Shown here one piece after another: positions 1-6,757 of a DNA stretch of 10,181 nt. The notes beneath the pieces are model-generated. The model was not told the DNA's origin and made no database searches. It saw only the letters and a list, made by a program, of their open reading frames with translations. The position numbers and the translations under genes were made by a program. Numbering within the stretch: position 1 is the first letter of the stretch; every line of letters starts with the position of its first letter. The DNA lies in assembly GCA_028708105.1 (NCBI GenBank), contig JAQVZR010000033.1, forward strand, positions 1 to 10,181. The letters are read 5' to 3'. The stretch is from Desulfoplanes sp. GTDB taxonomy: Bacteria; Desulfobacterota; Desulfovibrionia; Desulfovibrionales; Desulfomicrobiaceae.

Positions 1-1216
1 CCCCGTTGATGGTGGGGATACCGGATTTGTTGCCTCCATGTTCCACACCCTCGCGTACTCCTTCCAGCACACGGCGGGGATGCAGCAGGCGCGGGGGGAT
101 TGCCTTATCATAAAAAGGCGAGGCAAAACAAAAGACGTCCGTATTACACAGCAGGTTGGCCCCCATACCCGTGCCCATGGGGTCGCGGTTTACGCCTACG
201 ATACCGGTCAATGCTCCGCCGTAGGGGTCCAGGGCGGAGGGGCTGTTGTGGGTTTCCACCTTGATGCAGACGTTGATCTGATCGTCGAAACGGATGACAC
301 CGGCATTGTCTTTGAACACTGAAAGGCAGAAATCATCTTTGCCCATGCGTTTGCGCAGGGTTTTGGTGCTGCCTTGAATAAAGGTTTTGTACAGGCTGTT
401 GATGGTCGTGCGCTGACCTGTCTCTGTATTTGTGTAATCGATATGGGCTGTGAAAATCTTGTGCTTGCAGTGTTCTGACCAGGTCTGGGCCAGACATTCC
501 AGTTCAGCGTCCGTGGGATTGGCGGGCAGGCCCTGTTTCTTGCGCTCCTCAATGGTCCGGACATCTGTGAAATGGGCCTTTAAGAGACGCATCTCTTTGA
601 GGCTCAGGGCCAGTGTCCTGGACCGGCTGAGTTCCATAAGCATCGTGTCGTTCATTTCAGCCAAGGGAATGATTTCGATCCGGTCTGAGGCCTGGCCTGT
701 GACCCGGGCCGCCTGGGCCGGAAATCCCGGGTGCTTTTCCCAATCGGCAATGGACGCGATCTGAAAGCGCTGGATGAGTTCATTGGCCAGCAGATCCTTG
801 GCAATGTGGTGCACGGTGTCCTGGTCCAGAGATCCTTCCAGAAGATACTGGGTGGCGGTGTACACGGCCGTGTCATGCTTCCGCTTTTCCGACAGACCAA
901 GGACGGTGGCCAGGCTTTCACGTGCTGTTTTGCCTTCGTTGTCCGTGACACCAGGGCGGAAGCCGACTTCGATAATCCAATCAAAATCCCTGGCCAGCGG
1001 GGAAAGACTGGGAATGTGCAGGACGGGATCGTGTAATGCGTTCAGGTTCACAATCCGATTGATTTCGTCCTGGCCCAGCCCGGAGATGGTGTAGACCTTG
1101 ATCATCCGGACACGGTCGATAGAAATACCGAGTTCGTTGCGGATTTTCTGGGCGATATTATCACCCTGTACGTCGCGGATTGTTTCTTGAAGACCGATTT
1201 CAACGCGTGTGAGCAT
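1..1216 (-). CDS. purL: Phosphoribosylformylglycinamidine synthase (PurL, long form with PurS-like N-terminus), 3' end cut by window edge
   Basis: PurL converts FGAR, glutamine and ATP to FGAM in de novo purine synthesis in the cytoplasm. The first 405 residues are visible; the rest lies beyond position 1. Recognisable PurL elements are WSEHCKHK (residues 246-253), ETHNSPSALDPYGG (321-334), GIVGVNRDPMGTGMGA (338-353), NTDVFCFA (358-365) and HGGNKSGIPTING (393-405). About 240 residues precede the WSEHC motif, far more than in the small PurL of Bacillus. Residues 1-45 and 79-105 look PurS-like (VEIGLQETIRDVQG and IIEVGFRPGVTDNEG), so this is probably a PurS-PurL fusion. Small PurL usually has ETHNHPS where this protein has ETHNSPS; I take this as a subfamily trait, not a defect. 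The ATG at 1216 has GGAG (1226-1229) nine bases upstream. It is the last visible gene of the mqnB train, 77 nt behind the GGDEF gene. The family call is secure; the fusion is inferred. Confidence 0.93.
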   Translation of the reverse strand, partial: MLTRVEIGLQETIRDVQGDNIAQKIRNELGISIDRVRMIKVYTISGLGQDEINRIVNLNALHDPVLHIPSLSPLARDFDWIIEVGFRPGVTDNEGKTARESLATVLGLSEKRKHDTAVYTATQYLLEGSLDQDTVHHIAKDLLANELIQRFQIASIADWEKHPGFPAQAARVTGQASDRIEIIPLAEMNDTMLMELSRSRTLALSLKEMRLLKAHFTDVRTIEERKKQGLPANPTDAELECLAQTWSEHCKHKIFTAHIDYTNTETGQRTTINSLYKTFIQGSTKTLRKRMGKDDFCLSVFKDNAGVIRFDDQINVCIKVETHNSPSALDPYGGALTGIVGVNRDPMGTGMGANLLCNTDVFCFASPFYDKAIPPRLLHPRRVLEGVREGVEHGGNKSGIPTING

Positions 1217-1236
1217 AAATGACAACTCCATGGGAA

Positions 1237-1257
1237 GGCCTGAAGCATATCCAGGCC
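1237..1257 (-). other. Small inverted repeat in the GGDEF gene-purL gap
   Basis: GGCCTG (1237-1242) and CAGGCC (1252-1257) form a perfect 6-bp stem with a 9-nt loop, eight bases upstream of the purL Shine-Dalgarno in the minus-strand transcript. It is followed by TTCCC rather than a U-run, so it is not a convincing intrinsic terminator. It could affect purL translation or be chance. I saw no good promoter or recognisable purine riboswitch in this 77-nt gap. Confidence 0.3.
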
Positions 1258-1293
1258 CGGAAAGAGTGATGGTTGTAGAGGGCAGAGAAAATG

Positions 1294-3777
1294 CTACTCT
1301 GCGATGACAAGGGTGTTACCGCCTTGAACTTTGGCTGCGTAACAGGCCTTGTCGGTACGCAGAAGAAACATTTCCGGGGTTTCATCTTTTTTGAGCAGGG
1401 CGACGCCGATACTCAAAGACATCTCTTTGCAATAGCGGGTATCAAAACTTTTTTTGATCCGTCCGGCCAGAATTTGAAGGGGAGCCATGGTGATTTCCGT
1501 AGCCAGAACGACAAATTCATCTCCGCCGTAGCGGCAGGGGATATCCATGCCCGTGCGGGTGTTCCGCTTGAGGATATGACCAATACTTGCCAGCACTTTG
1601 TCTCCGGCCTGGTGTCCGTATCTGTCATTGAATCCCTTGAAATTATCCACATCAAAAAAAATCATGCCCAGACAGCGCTGCGTCCTGGCAAATTTCTTGG
1701 TTTCGGCCGCTAAGGTGATGTTGAACTGATAGCGGTTGAAGACCTTGGTCAGACTGTCAAAGGTGGCCTGATGCTTGAGCTGCTTTTCCAGCCGCCGGAT
1801 TTTGGACATGTCCCGTCCGACAGCCAGGTATTGGGGCGGGGTCTGGCTGAGCTGTGAGGTAATGAATTCATAGGTTTTGTCTTCCTGGGCAGTGCCCTCA
1901 TGGAGGAGGATCTCGATGGGACCGGGATTGTTTTCTAGCATGGTCTTGTCCCAGGAAGCAACGGGGGCATCTGCCGGTTTGGCAATGTGGAACAGGTTGC
2001 GGCCCTTGAGAGTCGGCGATGCATTGGGGGAGACATACGTAATGGTTCCCGCGGCGTCCAGGGTGAGCACAATATCCTGCATGCAGGAGATAAGGTTATG
2101 CAGGAAGGAGCGTTGTTTGATCATGTCAAATTCAATACTGCGCACCTTGGAAATATCTTCGATCAGGGCGATATGTTCGGTTGTATTGGCTGTGGTTTGC
2201 CTGTGGATCATCAGATAGATACAGGCATCATGGGGTGATGTTTCCGGCCCCAGGGGGCAGAAAATGCGGGAATAACTTGTTTCTTCCTGATTCTCGAAAT
2301 ACCGGGCCAGATCTTTGTCCTGGGGAAATTTGAAATTCTCGGTCATGAGGGCCTGCAGGTCCTGGCCTGAACGTTCTCGCTGGTCGGAGCAGATGGAATC
2401 GAAGTGCTGGTTTGTCTGCAAAATTTTTCCTTCGGCATCAAGTCTGGCTACACCTATGGGGATGCCATCAAGCATCAATGCTTTGGATTCCATGACCGCA
2501 TGGCGCTGCAGGTACAGGGCATAATTCTGTCCCGCAAAGCGGAAATACAGATCTATTTCCAGATTGCTGGAGAGACGTGCCCCGTCCTGGCTGCATAGTC
2601 GGAATGATCCTATCTTGTGGCCGTTATCCCAAAGATCAATAATCGGGCCGCCATGTTTCCAGGGGATGGGCTGGTCTTCGGGGATTTCTACGCAGGTGTT
2701 GTTTTGACGCAGATTATGAAAAAAAGCCCATTTCTGGGAAAAAGGAGAATGCAGTGCCAGATCCCAGTCTTCCAGGTCCCAATAAAGTTTGACATGCATG
2801 GCAATGACCTGGGCCACGGCTTCCAGACCGCCCTGGGCTGTCTGGATGTCCATGCTCACGAAATAAAACTGCTGCAGGGATGGGATGGGATAATCAAAAA
2901 AATGCTGGTTGGTCGAAGCCATGCTGATGTTGAGGGTTTCACATATGGAGCGGAACCGGTCGGCTACTTCCTGACGCAGGGCTGCATAGTGTTCGTCAGT
3001 CAGGTTGAGAACTTTTTGGGCCAGGGCATGGAACTGCAATGCCGGTTCTGCGGCACCTTTGTGATGGAATTCGACTTCGGCCCAGCGGGTGCCCAGGATG
3101 ACTGCCTGGACCAGAGGTGGGTGTTGATCCAGATGTTCCATATCGTGATGGGCGAGGATGCTTTCGGTGCACATCTTGGGCAATGACCACTGATCCATAA
3201 GTTCTGTGGTCAGATATTCGTGGGTTGTTCCCCATTGTTTGCGTTCAATGGCCGCCTGTTCGGGAGAGAAAGTTGGTAGATCTTTGATGGGAAAAGGAAG
3301 TTCGCCCGAGGTGGCCAGAAGAATCCGGGAAAGGTCTTTAAGCAGAGCACACAAATAGGCATGGGAGGTACTGGAGGAATCAAGGTGATGGGCAAGGATT
3401 TCTGATGCTGTTGCGGACCATAGAATGGAACTCCACATCTCCGTGAAGTCTGCATTTTGTGCGGATTTGGCCTGAATATGATTTTGGAAGGAGACGCCCA
3501 GAACAATTTTGGAAATTTCTTTGTTGCCCAGAACTACAACGGCCCGTTGGATGTCCGAGACCGGAGATGTCAGCTTGTAGTAGGGTGAATTGGCCAGAGC
3601 CAGGATTGTGGCCGTGAGGGAAGGGTCGAGTTTGATGATTTCCGCAATGCGTTGCAGATCCGGGTCAGGTTGCATGGCCTCGTGGAGCAGCTTGCCCATG
3701 ACCGGAGGAAGAACGGTTTCCTGGCAAAGACGGAGCGAATTCAATATGCGGTGATGCGGTAACTGCTCTCCGGTCAT
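1294..3777 (-). CDS. HDOD-PAS-PAS-GGDEF signalling protein, probable diguanylate cyclase
   Basis: An 827-residue soluble protein with no visible signal peptide or membrane segment. Residues ~15-215 are an HDOD domain (a degenerate HD fold): LPPVMGKL, IIKLDPSLTATILALANS, the helix around LGNKEISKIVLG, and WSLPKMCTESILAHHDMEH. Residues ~225-425 are not recognised. Two PAS-like segments follow, ~430-545 (LDGIPIGVARLDAEGKILQ) and ~555-660 (MQDIVLTLDAAGTITYVSPN). A complete GGDEF domain occupies ~665-825, with DSLTKVFNR, FFDVDNFKGFND and RYGGDEFVVL (GGDEF at 751-755). The active-site motif is canonical, so synthesis of cyclic-di-GMP from two GTP is likely. The inhibitory I-site (RxxD ending six residues before GGDEF) reads TGMD at 742-745, with Arg shifted to 741, so product inhibition is probably weak or absent. 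Start is ATG at 3777, one base after the prenyl synthase stop (TAA-G-ATG), implying translational coupling. The input signal is unknown. Confidence 0.93.
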   Translation of the reverse strand: MTGEQLPHHRILNSLRLCQETVLPPVMGKLLHEAMQPDPDLQRIAEIIKLDPSLTATILALANSPYYKLTSPVSDIQRAVVVLGNKEISKIVLGVSFQNHIQAKSAQNADFTEMWSSILWSATASEILAHHLDSSSTSHAYLCALLKDLSRILLATSGELPFPIKDLPTFSPEQAAIERKQWGTTHEYLTTELMDQWSLPKMCTESILAHHDMEHLDQHPPLVQAVILGTRWAEVEFHHKGAAEPALQFHALAQKVLNLTDEHYAALRQEVADRFRSICETLNISMASTNQHFFDYPIPSLQQFYFVSMDIQTAQGGLEAVAQVIAMHVKLYWDLEDWDLALHSPFSQKWAFFHNLRQNNTCVEIPEDQPIPWKHGGPIIDLWDNGHKIGSFRLCSQDGARLSSNLEIDLYFRFAGQNYALYLQRHAVMESKALMLDGIPIGVARLDAEGKILQTNQHFDSICSDQRERSGQDLQALMTENFKFPQDKDLARYFENQEETSYSRIFCPLGPETSPHDACIYLMIHRQTTANTTEHIALIEDISKVRSIEFDMIKQRSFLHNLISCMQDIVLTLDAAGTITYVSPNASPTLKGRNLFHIAKPADAPVASWDKTMLENNPGPIEILLHEGTAQEDKTYEFITSQLSQTPPQYLAVGRDMSKIRRLEKQLKHQATFDSLTKVFNRYQFNITLAAETKKFARTQRCLGMIFFDVDNFKGFNDRYGHQAGDKVLASIGHILKRNTRTGMDIPCRYGGDEFVVLATEITMAPLQILAGRIKKSFDTRYCKEMSLSIGVALLKKDETPEMFLLRTDKACYAAKVQGGNTLVIAE

Positions 3778-3778
3778 C

Positions 3779-4777
3779 TTATTTGTTCCTGTGAAGTACG
3801 AAGTCGATAAATGAAATAAGGACTTCTTTTTCAGGACATTGGGGTAAGGGTGCCAGGGTTGTGGTGGCCAGATCCAGAAAGGTCCCTGCTTCGTCCCGTG
3901 TTTTTATATCCAGCTTTAATTCCTGTATTTCTTTAATGATAACGCCTAATTCTTGATCAGTTAAAGCATTTTTTGCAAGCTTGGCCATGACCATTGTCCG
4001 TTTTTCCGGGGTAATGGTCTGGAGATAGAGAACCAGGGGTAGCGTAAATTTGCCCTCTCTCAGATCTCCTCCCAAAGGCTTGCCCGAAACCTTGGCCGTT
4101 GACGTATAATCCAGCGCATCATCTACTATCTGGAAGGCAATGCCCAGATTCAGGCCGAAGGCTTTGGCATTGGTGATGGCCTTTGTGTCGCCGCCCGCAA
4201 TGATTGCCCCGCATTGGCATGCCACCTGGATGAGATAGGCCGTTTTTCCGGTAATGATGTCCAGATATTGGCGACGGGTAATGTGCGGGTCGCGCAGCAG
4301 GGCAATTTCTTTAATTTCGCCGGTGGCCGTGTGCATGATGGCCTGGGCCAGAGAATGGGTCAGGGCAGGAACCTGATAGCTTGCCGCGATCTTATTGGCC
4401 AGGGCAAAGAGAATATCGCCTCCCAGGATGGCATGGCTGTTGCCATATACGACATGGGCCGCTTTTGCCCCGCGGCGTAGCTTCGCGTTGTCCAGGATAT
4501 CATCATGCAATAAGGACGCTGAGTGCAGAAGTTCCACCGCAACGGCCATGGGATAGATGTCATCTTTTGTGTAGCCCATGGCGCGGGCCATGAGAATGGT
4601 CAGCAGTGGACGGATTCGTTTGCCGCCCGCCTTGAGGACATGTTCTACCAAAGGGAGTACTTCCGGTTCAAGATCACAGGTCACGTCATGCAACGTCTGG
4701 TTGATACGGGGTAATTCCTGGGCCATATAGGCTGTGAGTACGTTCATAAATAGGATAGGTTGCGCTCTGTTGGGCAT
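3779..4777 (-). CDS. ispB: Trans-polyprenyl diphosphate synthase (long chain; menaquinone side chain)
   Basis: This class I prenyltransferase elongates an allylic diphosphate with IPP to make the quinone side-chain precursor. The 332 residues show the family set: GGKRIRPLL (51-59), first Asp-rich motif DDILD (92-96), LRRG (100-103), the GKTA segment (177-180), second Asp-rich motif within QIVDDALDY (216-224), and GGDLREGKFTLP (236-247). The residue five positions before the first DDxxD is Ala87, with no bulky aromatic there, which fits a long product (C30 or longer) rather than FPP or GGPP; exact length cannot be read from sequence. ATG at 4777 is preferred over Met11 (4747) because GAGG (4786-4789) sits eight bases upstream and Met11 has no such site. 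It follows mqnD by 33 nt, so it probably serves menaquinone. The symbol is by family and could equally be hepT or hexaprenyl synthase. Confidence 0.93.
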   Translation of the reverse strand: MPNRAQPILFMNVLTAYMAQELPRINQTLHDVTCDLEPEVLPLVEHVLKAGGKRIRPLLTILMARAMGYTKDDIYPMAVAVELLHSASLLHDDILDNAKLRRGAKAAHVVYGNSHAILGGDILFALANKIAASYQVPALTHSLAQAIMHTATGEIKEIALLRDPHITRRQYLDIITGKTAYLIQVACQCGAIIAGGDTKAITNAKAFGLNLGIAFQIVDDALDYTSTAKVSGKPLGGDLREGKFTLPLVLYLQTITPEKRTMVMAKLAKNALTDQELGVIIKEIQELKLDIKTRDEAGTFLDLATTTLAPLPQCPEKEVLISFIDFVLHRNK

Positions 4778-4810
4778 ACGAAGCGCCTCTGCTAAAAAAT
4801 GGTGGGCCGC

Positions 4811-5602
4811 TCAGTCCGTCATGAGGCCCTGAAGGTGAGCCAGGGCAGCCTGTCCCCGGTCTCCGGCATGCAGTGAAAAAGTATTTACATAGGCCCTGAT
4901 GTGCTTTTCAAGGGTTTTGGAGTTCATCTCCTGTGCCATGGCCTGTATGAAAGGCATGACGGTCCGGGAATGTGCGTGGGCATAGCCCAGACTTGCACCG
5001 ATCTGGTCTGCAACCAGGGCAAAGAGTTGTTCTTCCCTGTCTTTGCGGATGATGATCACTCCCAGGGGAAGAGGAAGATTGCCGCTCGTTCCCTGCCACC
5101 ATTTCCCGAGATCCAGCAGCAGGTCAAGTCCATAATCTCTGTACACTAAGGCGGTTTCATGGATAAGCAGGGCCGCGTCGACCGTGCCTTCGTTCAGGGC
5201 TGCGATTTCTTGGTCAAAACGTAGCGGAACAGGTTCAAAAGAATATCCCAGAGCTGCCTTGAGCAGGCAGGCCGCTGTCGTGAGCATCCCCGGCACGGCG
5301 ATACGCCTGGGATTTTTCACCCCCGGACGGGCAACCAGTTTGGGACCATGTTCCAGCCCGAAGGCTCCCCCGCAGTGCAGGATCGTATATGTCCGGGTAA
5401 GGCGCAGGGCCTGAACAGCAGAGACCTTGATGATGTCAAAGTCTCCTTTTTGGGCGTCTTCATTGAGTTGCTGGATATCTTCCCATACAAAACGGGAGCA
5501 ATAGCCCGGTATCTCCGGAATATTGCCAAGGACCCAGGCGCCGAAGATGAAGGTGTCGTTGGGACAGGAGGATAATGCTATGTGCAGGGTGCCGGTGTTC
5601 AT
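4811..5602 (-). CDS. mqnD: 1,4-dihydroxy-6-naphthoate synthase (MqnD)
   Basis: MqnD converts cyclic dehypoxanthine futalosine to 1,4-dihydroxy-6-naphthoate, the ring precursor of menaquinone in the futalosine pathway. The 263-residue protein has the family start, SSCPNDTFIFGAWVLG (11-26), then the substrate-cleft segments DIIKVSAVQAL (56-66), HCGGAFGLEHGPKLV (76-90) and IAVPGMLTTAACLLK (101-115). It also carries LLIHETALVYRDYGLDLLLD (145-164), DLGKWW (164-169) and NLPLPLGVIII (175-185). His148 in LLIHE is the likely counterpart of the catalytic His of characterised MqnD. Length is close to family norm and there is no signal peptide, consistent with a cytoplasmic periplasmic-binding-protein-like fold. 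Its ATG overlaps the mqnB stop as ATGA (5599-5602), so translation is coupled to the earlier pathway enzyme. MqnA, MqnC and MqnE are not in this window. Confidence 0.95.
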   Translation of the reverse strand: MNTGTLHIALSSCPNDTFIFGAWVLGNIPEIPGYCSRFVWEDIQQLNEDAQKGDFDIIKVSAVQALRLTRTYTILHCGGAFGLEHGPKLVARPGVKNPRRIAVPGMLTTAACLLKAALGYSFEPVPLRFDQEIAALNEGTVDAALLIHETALVYRDYGLDLLLDLGKWWQGTSGNLPLPLGVIIIRKDREEQLFALVADQIGASLGYAHAHSRTVMPFIQAMAQEMNSKTLEKHIRAYVNTFSLHAGDRGQAALAHLQGLMTD

Positions 5603-6312
5603 ATCGTACCTTGGAGTTTGGGGCTGCTAAGGAGCAGAGGCAGAATAGCACGTAGGCCGGTAAAGGCCTTTTTGATCTGCCAGGTGTCTTTGTCCCGGGG
5701 GCCGACGCGGTTGGAAATAGCCCGGATTTCCAGAAAGGGAAGATCGTTGGTTACACAGGCCAGGGCCAGGGCAAAGCCTTCCATATTTTCTACCCCGGCG
5801 TGGTACATGGTCTGTAAAAAAAGCGCTCGTTCTCGGGTGGCGGTAACCCCGGCCACTGTGACAAAAGGGGTGCTGGGGATGGACGTGGGCAGTGTCAGGC
5901 CCATGCGCTGTGCCGCCTCGTCGGGGGCAAGGACGATCCGGTCCCAGATGGTATCGCTCTGCGTATGTCCCTGGGGAAATCCAAGGGCCCTGGCATGCAC
6001 GCATTCGTTATTTTTAATTCCGAATTCCGGCCAGATTTCTTCCTTGGCGGCTACGCAGGCCCCAAGAGGGAACATGTCCAGATCAAAACTTCCTCCGATA
6101 CCTAGATTGATCACCCCGTCCAATGCAGGATAGGTGGCCAGCACCTTACCAAGGACAAAGGCTGCATTGATGGGCGCGATGCCCGTCAGGACCTGCAGGC
6201 AGACCAGGCCGTGGATCTGGACCTCTTTCCATTGACCTTCTTTGATCTCGGCATGGTTGGCACCAAGAGTTGCCCGAGATTCACGGGATGTGGCAAACAC
6301 GAGAGCCAGCAA
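5599..6312 (-). CDS. mqnB: Futalosine hydrolase (MqnB)
   Basis: MqnB cleaves futalosine (or aminodeoxyfutalosine, depending on lineage) to release the base and give dehypoxanthine futalosine. The 237 residues follow the nucleoside phosphorylase/MTAN fold: GINLGIGGSF-type glycine loop (GVINLGIGGSF, 66-76), VTVAGVTATRERA (151-163), the ribose-binding ENMEGFALALAC (175-186) and FLEIRAISNRVGPRDKDTW (193-211), with a catalytic acid expected in the RDKD segment. Identity as MqnB rather than MTAN or purine phosphorylase is supported by the mqnD overlap and by the NRVGPRD motif. The start is TTG at 6312: the frame has no nearby ATG, LALVFATSRE is the expected first strand, and a strong GGAGG (6322-6326) lies nine bases upstream. 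It is the first gene of the visible minus-strand train. Confidence 0.93.
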   Translation of the reverse strand: MLALVFATSRESRATLGANHAEIKEGQWKEVQIHGLVCLQVLTGIAPINAAFVLGKVLATYPALDGVINLGIGGSFDLDMFPLGACVAAKEEIWPEFGIKNNECVHARALGFPQGHTQSDTIWDRIVLAPDEAAQRMGLTLPTSIPSTPFVTVAGVTATRERALFLQTMYHAGVENMEGFALALACVTNDLPFLEIRAISNRVGPRDKDTWQIKKAFTGLRAILPLLLSSPKLQGTI

Positions 6313-6321
6313 GGATTACAG

Positions 6322-6326
6322 CCTCC
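6322..6326 (-). promoter_or_regulatory. Strong ribosome binding site fixing the TTG start of mqnB
   Basis: The minus strand reads GGAGG followed by nine bases and TTG. This perfect core Shine-Dalgarno decides the otherwise uncertain non-ATG start. A strong SD paired with a weak start codon may tune expression of the whole mqnB-mqnD-prenyl synthase train. Confidence 0.75.
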
Positions 6327-6336
6327 AAGACCTGAT

Positions 6337-6369
6337 GCCTGCTTCCCTGCAGGCGGTGGGGGCGAAGCA
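6337..6369 (-). other. Possible two-state leader structure upstream of mqnB
   Basis: In the minus-strand leader, GCCUGC and GCAGGC (6354-6349 and 6342-6337) form a 6-bp hairpin with a 6-nt loop, eleven to twenty-eight bases upstream of the GGAGG. The upstream UGCUUC (6369-6364) can instead pair with GAAGCA (6345-6340), which overlaps the 3' arm of that hairpin, so the two helices exclude each other. I do not recognise a known riboswitch class. The helices are short and may be chance. Confidence 0.25.
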
Positions 6370-6447
6370 TTCCTTTACGTGATGGAGATTGTGGTTCTGC
6401 GGCTGTATCATCTCTAATTGTGGCCTCTGGTTATCTTGTCGTACTTT

Positions 6448-6477
6448 ACGATACGGAATATGCACAATGCTGGACAA
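6448..6477 (-). promoter_or_regulatory. Weak candidate sigma70 promoter for mqnB
   Basis: On the minus strand, TTGTCC (6477-6472) and TATCGT (6453-6448) are separated by 18 bases and match four of six positions of each consensus hexamer. It would give a leader of about 130 nt containing the structure at 6337-6369. It lies in the divergent region shared with the DUF2065 gene. Support is pattern only. Confidence 0.2.
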
Positions 6478-6506
6478 TATCTCAGAGGGCTGGCAAAGAG
6501 AAACGC

Positions 6507-6704
6507 ATGAGCATTGACTGGTCTGTATTCCTGAGTGCCTTGGGGTTAGCCTGTATTCTCGAAGGTGCTCCGTATTTTCTTTGGGCTGAGAAAATGCCCA
6601 AGGTTCTGCTGTTTCTGGCCCAAAGCCCTGTTTCCGGCCTGCGGCGTCTCGGGATAACGGCCATTCTGGCCGGCCTTCTATTTATTTATATCGGGCGGGG
6701 CTGA
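6507..6704 (+). CDS. DUF2065 (YjeT-like) small inner-membrane protein
   Basis: A 65-residue protein starting MSIDWSVFLSALGLACILEG. It has the DUF2065 pattern known from Escherichia coli YjeT: an N-terminal hydrophobic helix (~residues 5-21) ending in LEG, a short central segment with a proline and basic residues (PYFLWAEKMPKVL), LRRLG (48-52), and a second hydrophobic helix (~53-63) ending in a Tyr-Ile-Gly-Arg-Gly tail. Two membrane spans are therefore likely. The biochemical role is unknown; E. coli yjeT lies next to hflC, but no such neighbour is seen here. I chose the ATG at 6507 because it gives the family's usual length; the open frame extends back to 6420, but that stretch is not family-like. 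The start has only a weak purine-rich AAAGAG upstream. It is divergent from mqnB and convergent with ubiE, so it is probably a single-gene unit. Confidence 0.85.
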   Translation: MSIDWSVFLSALGLACILEGAPYFLWAEKMPKVLLFLAQSPVSGLRRLGITAILAGLLFIYIGRG

Positions 6705-6757
6705 ACGGCTGGTTTTTTATCCCCCTGCCCCTTTTGTATGGATACCCGCTCTGTGTG

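Noticed and set aside
2617..3186. A 189-codon plus-strand open frame opposite the HDOD/PAS gene
   Set aside because: It lies fully antisense to a well-supported protein, has no family-like motif, and shows the composition expected of a shadow frame.
6313..6400. SRP (4.5S) RNA-like words GGAAGCAG and CAGGTC in the mqnB leader
   Set aside because: They occur in the wrong order and without the flanking stem of the conserved SRP S-domain.
6436..6464. Plus-strand promoter for DUF2065 (TTGTCG, 17 bases, TATGCA)
   Set aside because: The -10 matches only three of six positions; too weak to list as a feature, although a promoter in this region is expected.
6420..6506. Longer N-terminus for the DUF2065 protein (start at 6420)
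   Set aside because: The extra 29 residues are not family-like; the 65-residue form matches the usual DUF2065 length.
6705..6757. Bidirectional terminator between DUF2065 and ubiE
   Set aside because: A T6 run is present (6713-6718), but the only G/C-rich arms (GGGGC and GCCCC) would enclose a loop of about 25 nt or more and do not sit next to it.
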